This document shows positions 48,100 through 60,789 of a stretch of DNA of 64,000 nt, piece by piece; the stretch's first letter is position 1, and the number at the start of each line of letters is the position of its first letter. Under the pieces are notes generated by a model. That model did no database searches and was not told the origin of the DNA. It saw only the letters and a list, made by a program, of their open reading frames with translations. Source of the stretch: Sipunculus nudus (taxonomy: Eukaryota > Annelida > Sipuncula > Golfingiida > Sipunculidae); assembly GCA_026874595.1 (NCBI GenBank), contig CM049306.1, forward strand, positions 36,594,019 through 36,658,018, in the 5' to 3' direction. Both the position numbers and the translations under genes were made by a program.

Positions 48100-48856
48100 T
48101 CATGGATGAATGTTAGGGATTTATTTTGTCTGTTGTGGACCAATTTTATACACATGGAAAACCATCACCTCTCACGTCAAGTGCTGTACTCACCCTGAAA
48201 CTAGGTATGTCATTGTCAGGTGCAGGGTTCACAAGTGTGCAGTGCATAACAGCACATAGTATTAAATACTGGGGGGGGGGGGGATCTTTTTAGGTTAAAT
48301 TTATATAGGAATGGTTTTAGTCCTTGTTGACAAGGCTTAAGCCCTATATCACTAAGGTTACACTTCTTGTTGCTGAGGTTTTCTCCTTGTTGCCAAGGTC
48401 TCAGCAAAGATACTATAGTATTCGTGGTCTCAGACCTTGTTGTCATAGTTTAACTCCTTGTCACCAAGGTGCAGTCCTTGTTTCCATGGCTTCATTCCTT
48501 ACTCTCACAGATTGTCCTTTTTGCCGAGATATTTTGCATATATGTACCTGGTAATGGCTATATGCTCTTGCAATGTTAATCTTGGCATCATTGTTTTTTG
48601 TTGAAGAATTTGTTAGATGAGACGCATGAATATCAAAAGAGTTGGAGGAATAGGCAGATTTTAAAACATGACATACAAAAGGCAAGATTGTACCGTCTGA
48701 GATATCATCTTGAAATATTCAGCACATGATAACTCATATTTTTAATACTGCTGCCAATAATTGTTTGATCTTTTTAAATATGTCATGTTCACATCTCTTG
48801 ATTTGTATAATTTATAGTGGTAGGCATTGGTTGTAATAATTTGTTTGATGATTAAA
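48100..48856 (+). other. GMPPB: Probable GMPPB 3' untranslated region
   Basis: No further open frame follows the stop. A poly-G tract lies at 48271-48283 and a degenerate hairpin-forming repeat at 48321-48500. The nearest polyadenylation-like hexamer is ATTAAA at 48851; a canonical AATAAA occurs at 49146, beyond two small inserted elements. The actual cleavage site cannot be read from sequence alone. Confidence 0.45.
48321..48500 (+). repeat. Degenerate ~25-30-bp repeat of CCTTGTTGCCAAGG hairpins in the presumed GMPPB 3' UTR
   Basis: At least five imperfect units each contain a CCTTGTTG-like half followed by CAAGG-like bases (for example near 48324, 48385 and 48460), so each unit can fold into a short stem. 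Between them sit variable CTTAAGCC / GTCTCAGC-type spacers. The array starts just after the G13 tract. Confidence 0.6.
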
Positions 48857-49506
48857 AGAAAATATTATGACTGATGATCATTATTCATTATTTAATTGGT
48901 TATTTTATGTACCTTCAGGCACGGATCGAGGGGGGGGGGGGGGGGGGGGGGGTCCAGACCACCACCTGCCCTGCTCCCAATCATCAACCATTTTTTAGAC
49001 CAATTTTAAACCATTACAGGAAAATTGCTCAGAATAATCACACAATAACACCTGTTGATCCTCCCCCCTGCTAAAAATTCTGGATCCGCACCTGACCTTC
49101 TGTTTTCCCATACAAGTTATGCTAATATAAGTCAGCATTAACAAAAATAAAGACTCACTAAATCATGGTATTATTGTATTTTTACACACAATGAAGTGTC
49201 ACTTGGTTGTTATGGTAACAATGGCAAACAGGTGGTTGAATTTAAAACTGGCACTAATAACAGGATTCCTGTTTACAGGTATGTTGAAAGGTCACTTTGA
49301 TACAAGTCCGCTGCTTGAAGTTCAGTTTTAATATTGCTTACAATTTATTTTCATTCTAGATTTATTTTTATTTGATATGACATGGTGTCTTTGCATGTGC
49401 ATACATAATCATTTGTGATCTATTACACAAAGATACAACTGATTTAATCAATTATTAGAGAATTTGACCAGTCATCAATGTAATTGATTAAATTGGCACA
49501 CCACTA
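48825..49506 (+). mobile_element. hAT-like short element downstream of GMPPB, carrying a nested insertion
   Basis: Same family and orientation as 39291-39694: the left end TAGTGGTAGGCATTGG is matched by the right end, whose complement reads TAGTGGTGTGCCAATT. Flanking octamers ATAATTTA (48817-48824) and ATAAATTA (49507-49514) agree at 7 of 8. A separate element at 48916-49094 interrupts it. Confidence 0.65.
48916..49094. mobile_element. 179-bp CAGG(C/T)GCGGATC-ended element nested in the 48.8-kb element
   Basis: The ends CAGGCACGGATC and GATCCGCACCTG are near-perfect inverted repeats and the element is flanked by ACCTT on both sides (48911-48915, 49095-49099). A G23 tract lies just inside the left end (48930-48952) and a C-rich block near the right end. 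No open frame of note. Confidence 0.65.
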
Positions 49507-49514
49507 ATAAATTA

Positions 49515-51559
49515 ACAGTTTTAGACTTCAGTGCCTGCCTTGCCAAAAGAGGTTCCTTAAAAATACTGCTGGTTGAAGTCTGTTTTTATATATTCTTAAA
49601 CCAACCTCATTTTGTCTAGAGATAGCCATAAAGTATTATATTATATGGAAAGCTTGATTGTCAGTAGTAAAGGGCTTAGCAATGGTACATTATTTTTAAA
49701 ATATATATAGTGAAGAGTAGGTACTTAAATGAGCACCCATTTCTGTTAAATTCAGATGTACATGTTGTTTTATGTTAAAGAGCATATTTTGTCTTTGTTA
49801 TATTTGTTTTATTTACTGACAATACAGAATGATATTGGTGCAAAACTGTGTCTGTGTATTCTTTTACTTTACACCTTTCCAGGGAAATATGTACTTTGTG
49901 TATAGGGTAGGTATGTCCAGTGGAGGTCACATGGTTCTATTTACCATAAAAATAGTATTTTGTAAAATAGCTTGACTTATGATCACTGTCATTAATTATA
50001 TCTTTGATCAAATACACTACATATTCAAGACAATTTAAAGATTTTCTTCTTTTAATCCTACATGCATGGACCTAATAGCCCTGGGGCAATCCCAGATACT
50101 GTACTTAATTGATCTTAGACCTAGTGAAATGTAAAGATTGGTTACTGTGTTACAGGGCCTGCCCAACTCTCCCCAAATGAAAAATAAGTTTTCTCGAAAG
50201 CATTCCATCATCCACTCTAAGTAGCAGAAATTCTTTACTTTGACTAATAACAGTGTTATGAATTGCTTGTCAAATGGAGTGTAGAAAGAATGAGATAAAT
50301 TATTATACTATATTTATCCTATACCCTTAAATCTGTCATGCTACTTGAGACATCTGCTTTTTAGTTTGTAGGCAAAATGGCATCCTGAACAAAAGTTTCA
50401 AAATGTTACACAAGTTGGGGGTTTGTTTGAGGGCACAGAAATATGACAGAAAAGTACTTGGAGGACAGTTTCAAGTTTGGAGGTTTTTTTTTAATGGACT
50501 TGTACCTTCAAAATAAAATCCAGAGGAATGCTATGAGGATAACTACACCCTTGTCTGCAAAATATAGTAGGATTTCATTTAATTCACTTATTATTCTTTT
50601 ATTATTTAAAGAATTAAACTGTTCTGTTAGTACTGGTACTCTTTTCAGTAATTCCAGTTACTGACATGAGCAGATGAAAATATATACACTGTCAGTAATC
50701 ATGTAACAACCAGACAGATCCTACTGTGTCAGCAATGTGTGGCATTATTGTATTTGTGAAAAGATGTTGCTCAAGTTTGTTTGGAACAAAAACAGACAGG
50801 TGAGAGAATTGGAAGATTTTTTCCCCCAAATAATATAACTTTTGGTGACAGAAATTAAGACTTTATTCCCCAAATGATATAACTTCTTTGCACGCTAATA
50901 CAATTAATTGTTTAAAGTCCATATCACACAGCAAGCAGCCAATTTTATTTGACAAAAACAATCACAGATGATCGATGGGCACACCACTACTAACTGCTGA
51001 TCAAACTCGCTTGGAAGTGTAGTCTCCGAGTCAAATCTGACATTACAGAATCAAATGAACATACAGTGGAACCTGAATGAAAGACAACTCTTTTACACCA
51101 CCCTTGAGGGACCCAAAAGCTGTTACAAAGGTTGTACCTAACCTGTCTTATAAGAGCAACTGAGAATGAAGACCACTTTTGGCCAGTCCCACAGGTGATA
51201 TTGTTACAAGTGATAACTCCAAATATTAGTAGTTAAACAAAAATTTCAAATACATGACAAATAGTCTTACAGGATTCTGTTTAATAGCTCTGTACAATTT
51301 GTGTACTGGATCATGGATTTACATGTGTATGGCCAGAGAAATTGAAATTGATGGGCCAGAGAATTTGATGGGTTTCTATACATTGCATGGTGAGCTTAAT
51401 ATAATATTAATTTCCAAGGGAAACAAATAATGCTACCCAGATCTGTCAGAACAGCTAAATTGAGAGTTTAGACAAAATTGATTATTACAGTGACATCATA
51501 AGTTAAGAAATGAGCTTCACATATTAAGTTCCTTATGGAGTCAGACATAGGATGTTCCA
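49515..51559. other. No recognisable gene; element fragments
   Basis: A GGCACACCACTA end like that of the 48.8-kb element occurs at about 50980-50991, and CAGTGGAACCTGAATGAAAG at 51064 resembles a pogo-like terminus. Neither has a partner end that I could find. Confidence 0.4.
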
Positions 51560-51568
51560 GGAAACTTT

Positions 51569-52267
51569 TACTCTCTTTACACAGTGCTTTACCTATAGGG
51601 CTACTACCTATATCGTAAGGCGCTGTTTGTTATGACCTCGTATCCTGAATTGCAACACCAGAGGGGAGCACTGTATTTTTGTCCAATCAGATGAGACCTT
51701 GTGCTGGAAGACAAAGCCAAGCGAGGAATACACAGAGCCAATCATATAAATTTCTTTTTGAGTGACAGCTCATCCCCCAGCGTAACCGTCTGAACAGGCC
51801 ACAGGCTCAGAGAGAATTGCCCCTGACATGGTTTGCTTAGGGCCTTGGGCACATAGGATGCTCGGCCGGTGAGCTGTAATTCAAACAAAACGTAACAACA
51901 AAGGCTGCGTGCACACCTTGCTTGCTGGTTTCAGTTCTGCAGACAACAGATACATGGCTACGCTAACACAGTCATAATGTCATAATCGAATCGGTCGATG
52001 ATGCGAGAATGCAGAGGGAGCAATTTAAATTCGACCGGAAACTCAATAAGCGGCGCTTGAAGCCCAGCAATGGGCAGAGCCAGGATGCCTGTCGAGTGTT
52101 TGTTTATTGGCATCTGATTGGCTGCTTGTCACATCATACGCACGTTTATTTCAGTGGAAAACGAACCGCCATCTGGTGTCTAAATATATCATAAACGGTC
52201 AAAGCTGGCAGCGTGAAAATCGGTTCCTTCTTTAGAAGCGCAAGATTTCCGCTGCCTCGGGAGCGTA
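51569..52267 (+). mobile_element. 699-bp non-autonomous element, copy 2
   Basis: Inverted partner of 8648-9346, about 42 kb away. GGAAACTTT at 51560-51568 and 52268-52276 forms its own 9-bp target duplication. It starts TACTCTC and its end complements to TACGCTC. It carries the same 61-codon frame as copy 1 (here 52009-52194). Over that frame the copies differ at about nine bases, mixed synonymous and non-synonymous, which looks neutral. Confidence 0.85.
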
Positions 52268-52276
52268 GGAAACTTT

Positions 52277-52579
52277 GGCCTAGTTAAAATGTAGAAAACA
52301 TTGAAAGTACACTTCCAACTCTGATGTAATTGTGACCTATTAATATAAGTCATCCAATAAATAATAGCTTTTATGATGAAATCTTGAACAACGGATATGC
52401 AAGTCTAATATGTCACATGGCAAATCTTTATCAAAACTCCTTTATCATGCAAGCCCAAGCAGACTGAGAGAGGCAGCCTGAGGGAGACCACCCTTCTGCT
52501 GTAATAGGAAACATGGCCATCCCCTCGCTTGGGGCATAATTAGAACTGGTGTATTACAGTGTAAAAATGAGGAGGGCAG
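52277..52579. other. No recognisable feature
   Basis: Spacer between the 699-bp element and a tandem repeat. Confidence 0.45.
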
Positions 52580-53060
52580 CTCTTTGGCCTTGATCTTTGT
52601 TCTTGTACCTAAAACGAAATAGGGTGCTTCATCCATGGGTGGGTGAGCAATATGAGCAAGATAATAGGTGTTGGTCCAACGGTTTGGCCTAAAATGGGTC
52701 CACAAGTTTTTTCAAGAAGTGGGCCTGTGGCTGTGACTTTTGACCCCTTGTCCTGAAAATTAATTGGGTTCTTCATCCATGGATGAGTGAGCCATATGCA
52801 AGGTGAAAGGTTTTGGTCAAATGGTTTGGCTTTAAATGGGTCCACAAGTTTTTTTATAAGAAGTGGGTTCTGTGGCTGTGACTTTTGACCTCATGATCTC
52901 AAAATTGATAGGGTTCCTCATCTATGGGTGGGTGAGCCATATGTGCCATCTTTGGGTAAGTGAGCCATATGTGCAAGATGAAAGATTTTTGGCAAACAGT
53001 TTAGCTTGAAATCAATCCACAAGCCAATTCCGGATGAACAGACAGATGGAAGGACAAACG
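52580..53060. repeat. ~142-bp tandem repeat, about three copies
   Basis: AATGGGTCCACAAGTTTTTT recurs at 52693 and 52835, with a diverged third copy near 53010. Between copies run TGTGGCTGTGACTTTTGACC, TTCATCCATGG(G/A)TG and GTGAGCCATATG. The array ends with CCGGATGAACAGACAGATGG, a terminal pattern seen in other molluscan repeats. Confidence 0.75.
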
Positions 53061-54857
53061 AAAGGTGTTACTATATTCCTTTTGCAATGAATCACAACTA
53101 AAAGGGAAGTTTCTATGAACCTCATCAGGTGTCTCTGCCACCTTGTGTTAAAAGTGAATGCACACACATAATCACTTTGTAATAATATTATTACACAGTA
53201 GAGTTTTCTTTGGATGACCAATTTTTCTGGCACTGGCTCACTGAACACTAGGCTGGTCCAGTCAGTAAAGCTAATCAGACTTACTCTCATTACATGCCAA
53301 TATCTAGGACAGGTACTGCCATCTGGCAGCAAATTATATAACTAATTTACAGTTCTCTTGACAGTTAGCTAGCACAGAAGTCACTGACTGGGTAACATCT
53401 ATAGGGACATGGAATTGCAATTTAATTTTAACAATTAGGGGTTAAGTCATTACTAATGGGCTGGCAGGTCCAGATGATGGGGTGTGTATTAACCAAGAGA
53501 AATATCAATGTATCTTGTTTTAGCGTTGGTTGGCCCGGGGTGACACCTGGGTTTTATAGGACAGTACCACACTAGCAAACACTGAGAGGGGTCTGAAAAT
53601 ATACCGAAGATAAATCTTGCATTTCCCATGCAGACATTCATGATCGAGTCAATCTAACATCGCAATGATAAAGAACATAACAAAACCACTTGAATTATTT
53701 ATTCCTAACATGAAGTCCTATACTTACATTCAGTATATCACAGCAGCATGCATGACACATGTTAAGTATACAAGATCGTTTGGAACACATGTATCATAAA
53801 TACACCATTTTGCCTAAAGTACACACTGTTATTTTGTTGACCTTACAAGAGAGAAATTCTTCACTCAAACCACCTCTTTTCCCACAAACCTATGCATGCA
53901 ATTCTTAAAATAAATGCTGTAATTCATATATCATACATGCAATGCTGTTAAAATGAACTATTCATCATCTGGAGTTCATTTGATCCCCTGTATTTTCATC
54001 ACTTTAGTATGGTTGGGGTCATATCCTGCAGGTGACGCAGCCTGTCTTTTGAAGAAAGACTGGTTCCAAGGTCTTTAACACCTGATCCAAAATTCCTGTT
54101 AATTTTTTTCCTATCCTTGAATTACCATGTGAACAAGGTCGTTATCGAAATATCGACAATTTTCCTATGTCTGCATTTCTTACCTTAACTTTAACATGTC
54201 TTTTTGTTCTAATTATTAAACTACCGGTATATAAACCTGATGTTCCTGAATACTTGATGTTCCACTTGGTATTTCATTGTGTCTATATTAATATGTTAAG
54301 CAGTGCATTAAATGAAGTTATTACTTAATAATAGGGTACAAGACTCCGCTTATTCCTAAAAGTTATTTAAGCCATGCCAAAGATAATAAAAAGTCAACAT
54401 TATTATACATTATTGTACTATGATTCAAGACAATGATACTGCATATGCCTTTGGCAAGCTTAAATTTCAAGCTGTGCACTAGCATCTCATTTTACAAAAT
54501 CTTCATTTGATTCCAGCAGGTTCAATGAGAGAACAATACAAATCATGCAACACACATTAATGTACTTCACTGGTACTGTCAAGTTAATAGGAACACAAGT
54601 AGTAATCTTCAGTACATGTAAAAATTAATCTCACATTCATAATCCAATAACAGTCTGATTAACAAGCTGTAATACTGTTAAGATATAAATAGTGCAATAA
54701 GTTCAAGATTTTATTAACAAGTGCACATCAATCATGAAAGTAGACAGGACAAGTTGACACAGGTATGGCTAGTATTCAAGATGGCAAACATACAACAATC
54801 AACACAGGCAGACTCCTGTAACTCCCATCATACAGTATGTGTTGTAGCTGACAAATA
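53061..54857. other. No recognisable feature
   Basis: AT-rich DNA. A 106-codon - strand frame at 53012-53332 partly overlaps the tandem repeat and has no recognised domain. Confidence 0.45.
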
Positions 54858-55253
54858 CCCCTTTCACATGGCAAATGCAAACCAGTTTTAAACCATTTGG
54901 AATGCACCTTAGAGAGTTGACACTGCCATCCAAAGCGTTTTCACACCATTTTGGCAAAAGTGTTTTTGGATCAAGCTCAGGTGGTGATTTAAAACTGTTT
55001 TGAATGCGAATCATTTTATCCGCTTTGTTAAAGTGTCTTGTGAACGCTCTAGAATGGTTTGGACCTAGTTTTCAAGCAGCAACTTGGTCACAGCGCAAGC
55101 ACAAATGCTTGTGTCAGCATGTTGTTACAATGTTCCACGTGTGAAATGTACACACCACACATTGGTGCCAGATGTCCGTGTGAACGTACTAAACTGGTCT
55201 GGCCAAACAGCTTTGCCCAAATTGGTTTGTAAATGTTTTGTGTGTGAAAGGGG
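54858..55253. mobile_element. 396-bp CCCCTTTCACA-ended MITE
   Basis: The left CCCCTTTCACATGGCAAATG and the complement of the right, CCCCTTTCACACACAAAACA, are inverted repeats that extend into AAACCA(G/A)TTT. TA dinucleotides flank both ends (54856-54857, 55254-55255). No coding capacity. Confidence 0.7.
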
Positions 55254-55255
55254 TA

Positions 55256-58200
55256 AAAGACTGCGTTGTCTGAAAGCTTGTATATTAAGTTACATGATGG
55301 TACATAAACATTTGTAATAATATGTGTATTATCTTAATACAAGTTTCCATGAAAATAACCCCAGCACACAGACTAAGTATCCTCAACTTTTTTACACATT
55401 GTTTAGGTTCTGTGTGTGAGTAAACAACATCAAATTGTCCGTTTACCGCAACAAGACTGAATGACAGGAGGTCCAACATTGCAAAAACATTACAACTCCC
55501 AAACAAGGAGAAGTAAGATGGACATAAAAGGTTGTGGAACTATTGGATAAAGCTAAAAAAATCTCCAAGTTGTCATGTACATATCATTCAAGCCATGTTT
55601 ACTTCTCAGGAAACTGATCCCACCCGGTGCAAATTGGTTTCCACTTGAGTATAAGAGTAAGCAAATGGTTTCAAAATAAAATATTGGCAGATAAAATAAT
55701 ATTTCAGGGGGAAACTATATTTCTTGTTAATACCTGTGAATAGGTCCCTTTAATCCACAGATAAGCGCCAAAAGTATATCACCTTCTCAAAGAGACCACC
55801 TTAATTGCCTATATCAGAGAGATGTCTGCAATAGGACAGTGGTTGTAAGGGCAGGTTGTCCTATATAAATAATATAGATCATTCTAGTGTGTTGGTGTCT
55901 GTACACTGTATTTAACAATCCTAATTTTTCAGTTTATATAAACACAAACAAGACAGCAAACATGAAAACATACAGACATACACATTTTTTAATTCACATA
56001 TGACAACAATATGAATTCTGTATCTACTAACTAAAGATAAATCTTAGTGAACAGATAATTAACTATCACCTTGTACCTCACCCGAATAGATCATTCACAT
56101 GTTATATATAGCTGAGCTCAGCACTTAGATAATTTGGCATTAGCAGAAGGCACCTCTCAACTTATGCATAATATAAAAAGATTGCATAATAATCTAGCGA
56201 GTTAACATTATGCAGTATACTCTTCAAACTGAGCCTTCAAATGCAAAATAAGAAGGGGCTTGTGATAATCTATAAAAGTTCTAAAAACTAGCAATATCAA
56301 ATTAAAACCATAAATTTTGTTCTATTGGAGTATTCTGTAACACTTTTCTTCCCACCTTGAATGAAATATGTGTGCTTTTGGTTCATGAGGGGATCAAGTT
56401 TGCAATATTCACAAAAGGGAATTATTGTGAAAGTGAATCCTTTGGGAATAAGATGCCTCCTACACACAGGTGAAAGGTCATTTATTGTATAAAGTAAAAC
56501 CTCTTTCATCTGGCACCATTGGGGATTGAGAATTTTGCTGGATTAGGACCTAAAAATATAATGGAGGGAAATCCTTTCTCAAGGAATATGCTGGTTTGCC
56601 CTGAATGCTTGATTATCAAACGCCAGATTAAAAGGGTTCAACTGTACCTCATTGACATTTTTATCTGTTTTCAATGTGACCATGCCTACAAGTTTTAAAG
56701 GCAAGAGATTGGGATTATAGATAAAAACATATTTTATGTAACCTGTTAATTGAAGATTGAAATTGTAAATTATATCATGCAGATTTTTCATATTTTCTGC
56801 CTGTAGGGGAACAAGAATTTCTACCCATTGTCAAAGGTACTTGTCAAATTGATTAGATTTAGCATGCATTATCAATCATCAAAGTGACAATGGATATACT
56901 TTGTTAAGGTTAATGCATGATAGGATCAAGAAAATGGAACCCTCACAAAGTAATGAAAAACTTAAAATCACAAAAATCAGCCTCGCGCATATGAAGTCAA
57001 CCACAGTATCAGTATCATGGAACTAATTAATCATATAACTGTTTATCTGAACTGGTAATGAGTTGCTGCTAGCTGGTTTTTTCACCTTTATGATACCATG
57101 CAGTCAATATATTACTGATATCACTATTATTATTCATGATATCAACCTTTAACTACTATCACTATGATTACTGATTATCAGTGTATTTTAATGTTGATAC
57201 CACAGGTTTTACAAACATCACCAGTATTTACAGAATATTGAGTACCAGTATCGTTACCTTTTGACTATGAAAGAACAATAAAATGTGTACAATGTGAAAC
57301 GGATGGCATATAATATGAAAATGGTGTGCGATGAATATAAAATAATATGACTTACAAAAAATAATCAAAAAAAGTATTAATTACAAAGTGCCCAATCCAT
57401 ATTAACCAGATATTTTAGGATAATATACATACATGTTTATGTATATATGTTTATATATATATATATATTTTAAGAATAAAAATAATTATAATTATAGTGC
57501 ATATATATAAATATAATATTCACATGAAAGTATCGAATTTAACATGAAATAAAAAAAATGTCACAATTAAAAACTTAAATTTTTTTCTTCCATGTGGCAA
57601 ATTCAAATGTCACGTGCGTGGAGTTTGGTGATATGCCAAATAATAAATATCACAATATATCACCAGATTATTACCATATTCAGTTTATATACTATTTATC
57701 TTACTTATCAAGTAGAAATGCGCATGAACAAAATATATGCAAATGGCATTACGTTCATGTTTGTCATTACTAAAACACTTCTAAAATTTGATTCAGTGAT
57801 CTGTACTGAAGTTCAGAGGCTAAGTGCAGGGAACATATCAACCCAAGCCAAGAGAAATTTGTGTCATGCTCCACAGACTTGATGTATGCATTCCAGGTCA
57901 GCCCTGCACACCAGAACACAAGTGGCTCCAATTACATGCACATTTCACGTGGTGGAAACTTTCATCCAATTTGTAAATATACACTTCAAGTCTTCCCCTA
58001 ATATTAGTGGATGAAATGGGCTTGCCCAAGGCCAGGAAAAACAAATTACCCTATCTTGTATTGGGAAAGAATCCTTCTAACCAAAACAAATAATGGTGAT
58101 CTAGATTACCATTAAATCTTAATCTGATGTTCCTGGTTTTTAATTACATTAACCCTCCAAAAAATTTCATCAACATCGGTTCAAAATTTTATGAGTAAAA

Positions 58201-59280
58201 CTGCAAAAAGACAAGCCTCGCAACTCAACATACCTTCTGGGAAGGGAATAAAAACTGGGTGGTTAGAAAGGGTATAAATGATAGGTTGGGGTGGGGAGGG
58301 GGGGTTGAAAGGTACAGGAAAATACTATCCTGGATGATAATATGATAAAAGCAGACATATATACACCAGAAAGAATGGGTAAAAGTACAACAAAATTATT
58401 AATAGATGAACTCTGACAACAAACATATTAGGATAACTTCTATCACTTTAAGGAAAAATTAGGAAAACATACATATTTTTGCAAAATACAGTTCCATATA
58501 TAAATTTACTGGCATAATGTATTTTAAATGGGCTGCTTCAATTGGGATTTAAACCAAGATCTCTTTGTGAGCACACATTGCAACCACTAATACAAGATCA
58601 AAGACACAGCTTTTTAAGGAATTAAAGGTTTAACCCAGTTTAAATTACTATAGGTACGTACAACCCCAAAAAAGGGATGATAACTAACAAAACCTACACA
58701 AGAAGGCAACTGCTGTTACAAAGTAATAGTGGACCTATCATTTAAATCCACTGATATAAACAAGAAACTAAAATATATATACAGCAATAAATATAAAAGC
58801 ACACACTTTAGTGTTGGCAAATGTTGACATATGAAATATTAATTTGACAAATTGTTCTCTGGATCTTGCAAGCAGTGTCAACTGGAAAAGCCAACTGGAA
58901 GATTGAAATATTCATGTACATTACTATTGATCAGGTATTTTGGAAAACAAATTTTCTGCAACTTCCTGGAAAACTGTATTATTTCATAGGTTTTCTTGAA
59001 TAATGATAATAAAACTGTGTTTTTTTTCTTGGTGTTACTAGAAACTATGCAATTTTATATTAAGTTTTTAGATATTTTTTGTAAGGGCAAAAACATACTC
59101 TATGGTCAGGTTTGCATTAAACTAAATATTAATTACATTCTATAATATATAAAATCTTTGATTCAATACCATATGGAATCATAAATTAATGACACTGATC
59201 ATTGAAATTTTATTTTTTTATGTAAAGTATATATTCTTTGTATGAATAAATCATCTGCTTTGATGCTGTTTATTTATTAT
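55256..59280. other. Mostly no recognisable feature
   Basis: Contains a small pogo-like MITE at 56492-56644 and a short (TA)n tract near 57449. A 96-codon + strand frame at 57592-57882 has no recognisable family. Confidence 0.45.
56492..56644. mobile_element. 153-bp pogo/Tigger-like MITE
   Basis: Left AAGTAAAACCTCTTTCATCT and the complement of the right, CAGTTGAACCCTTTTAATCT, are imperfect inverted repeats both continuing into GGC(A/G). TA flanks each end (56490-56491, 56645-56646). Confidence 0.55.
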
Positions 59281-59287
59281 ATACATA

Positions 59288-59352
<65 letters not shown>
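59281..59352. repeat. (TA)n microsatellite, left of the Tigger-like element
   Basis: Imperfect TA repeats interrupted by ACATATA, running directly into the CAGTAGAATG terminus. Confidence 0.95.
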
Positions 59353-60307
59353 CAGTAGAATGTCGAATATCCAAACATCGTTTATCCGAAAAATCGTTCA
59401 TCCGAAATAAAAACCGGAGAACCGAAATTTTGACCATATATCCAAAATTTGAACATTGACAAAAAAATCCAGAATAAAATGGTGTAAAAGATCGTCTGAT
59501 CGCTAGATCAGCGGTGATACATATTGCCGACTAATTAGTGCACCCGAGCGTAGACAAAGTGAAAACACCGCCTCGCTAGCCGGGGTTGTCCTCGGCTCGC
59601 TTAAAATTAGAATGCCCAAGCTGTGCAAACAAAATGTTACAACAGACCTTTACTGAGTAGCCGACCGCAGGTCATGGGTGTGATAAACACATCCCCTTCG
59701 GACCATGCAGTCCTTGGTTCAGTATTGATCTGGGTGGATTTAAAGGATAGCTTTGATCTTTGTTCTGGTAGTCACCCAGGCCTCGAGTACTGCAGTGAAT
59801 AGATGTTGAGTTTATGTGCGTCTCCGATAATTACTGTGTATAAAACTGTGTACATAAACTTGTTTACTTGTGCATTCAACTGATCCTCTCACATGTAATT
59901 TCAATATAAGTACAGTACCTGTAAAAAGGTTCCCGTAGTTTAACTATCTGCCGAGAGATGGCAGGACTTTCGAGGTCATGGCAGGTCATTCCAGTTATCA
60001 TGGTACGATATCGATTGTTTCAAGCAAAGGGCTGTTCACATTATTATATTACATGTATCATATAATAATGTTTTCTGTTTGATACATAAATTAAATCGAT
60101 TGAAAATGTTACAATATATTGTCACACCTTTATCATGGGCTAGCTCAATCAGTTTAGTTCAGTCAGTAACTGGAAATGTCCCAAACTCGGCGCGTGGTAA
60201 TCACCATAATTCCCGGACAAATTTAATTTGAAATCGTTCATCCGAACGATCGTTCATCCGAACAAAAAGCTTGTCCCCCCCGAGGCTTTCCGATATTCGA
60301 CGTTCTA

Positions 60308-60310
<3 letters not shown>
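59353..60310. mobile_element. 958-bp pogo/Tigger-like non-autonomous element inside (TA)n
   Basis: Left CAGTAGAATGTCGAATATCC and the complement of the right, CAGTAGAACGTCGAATATCG, are inverted repeats, followed on both sides by multiple ATCGTTCATCCGAA copies, likely transposase-binding repeats. TA dinucleotides flank it within a long TA tract. No transposase frame found. Confidence 0.85.

Positions 60311-60380
<70 letters not shown>
60311..60380. repeat. (TA)n microsatellite, right of the Tigger-like element
   Basis: About 70 bases of TA repeat directly after the CTACTG terminus. Confidence 0.95.
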
Positions 60381-60384
<4 letters not shown>

Positions 60385-60789
60385 TGTATATCAAACTGAA
60401 AAGTGCATGAAAGTTTACTGTGTATGTTTAAGTGTATATTTCTGGTGGTGTAATTTTACATTCTACACCTAGTTATACTTAATCAGCTCTGATAATATGA
60501 AGCAACTGCCATTAGAATATATCATCAACACATTGGACATACATGTACTGATATGCATGTAGCAGGCTTAAATATTAGGGCTGCAGTGAGCAAACTTCAT
60601 TAAGTATATAGTGTATTACATTTCTTAACTACTCATGGTAACATGTTGAGATTCAATATTACTAGTTTAGGCGAGATATAATAAGATCAGAATTAATAAC
60701 TTCAACATGAGCTCAACAAATATATTCTGTTTAATGCCTATGACTGAAATGCATAAGTAACACTGTAACAGTGTAACCCGCAATGACAA

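Noticed and set aside
52009-52194. 61-codon frame conserved in both copies of the 699-bp element (also 8721-8906, - strand) as a real small gene
   Set aside because: About nine nucleotide differences separate the copies, with at least as many non-synonymous as synonymous; conservation is explained by shared transposon ancestry.
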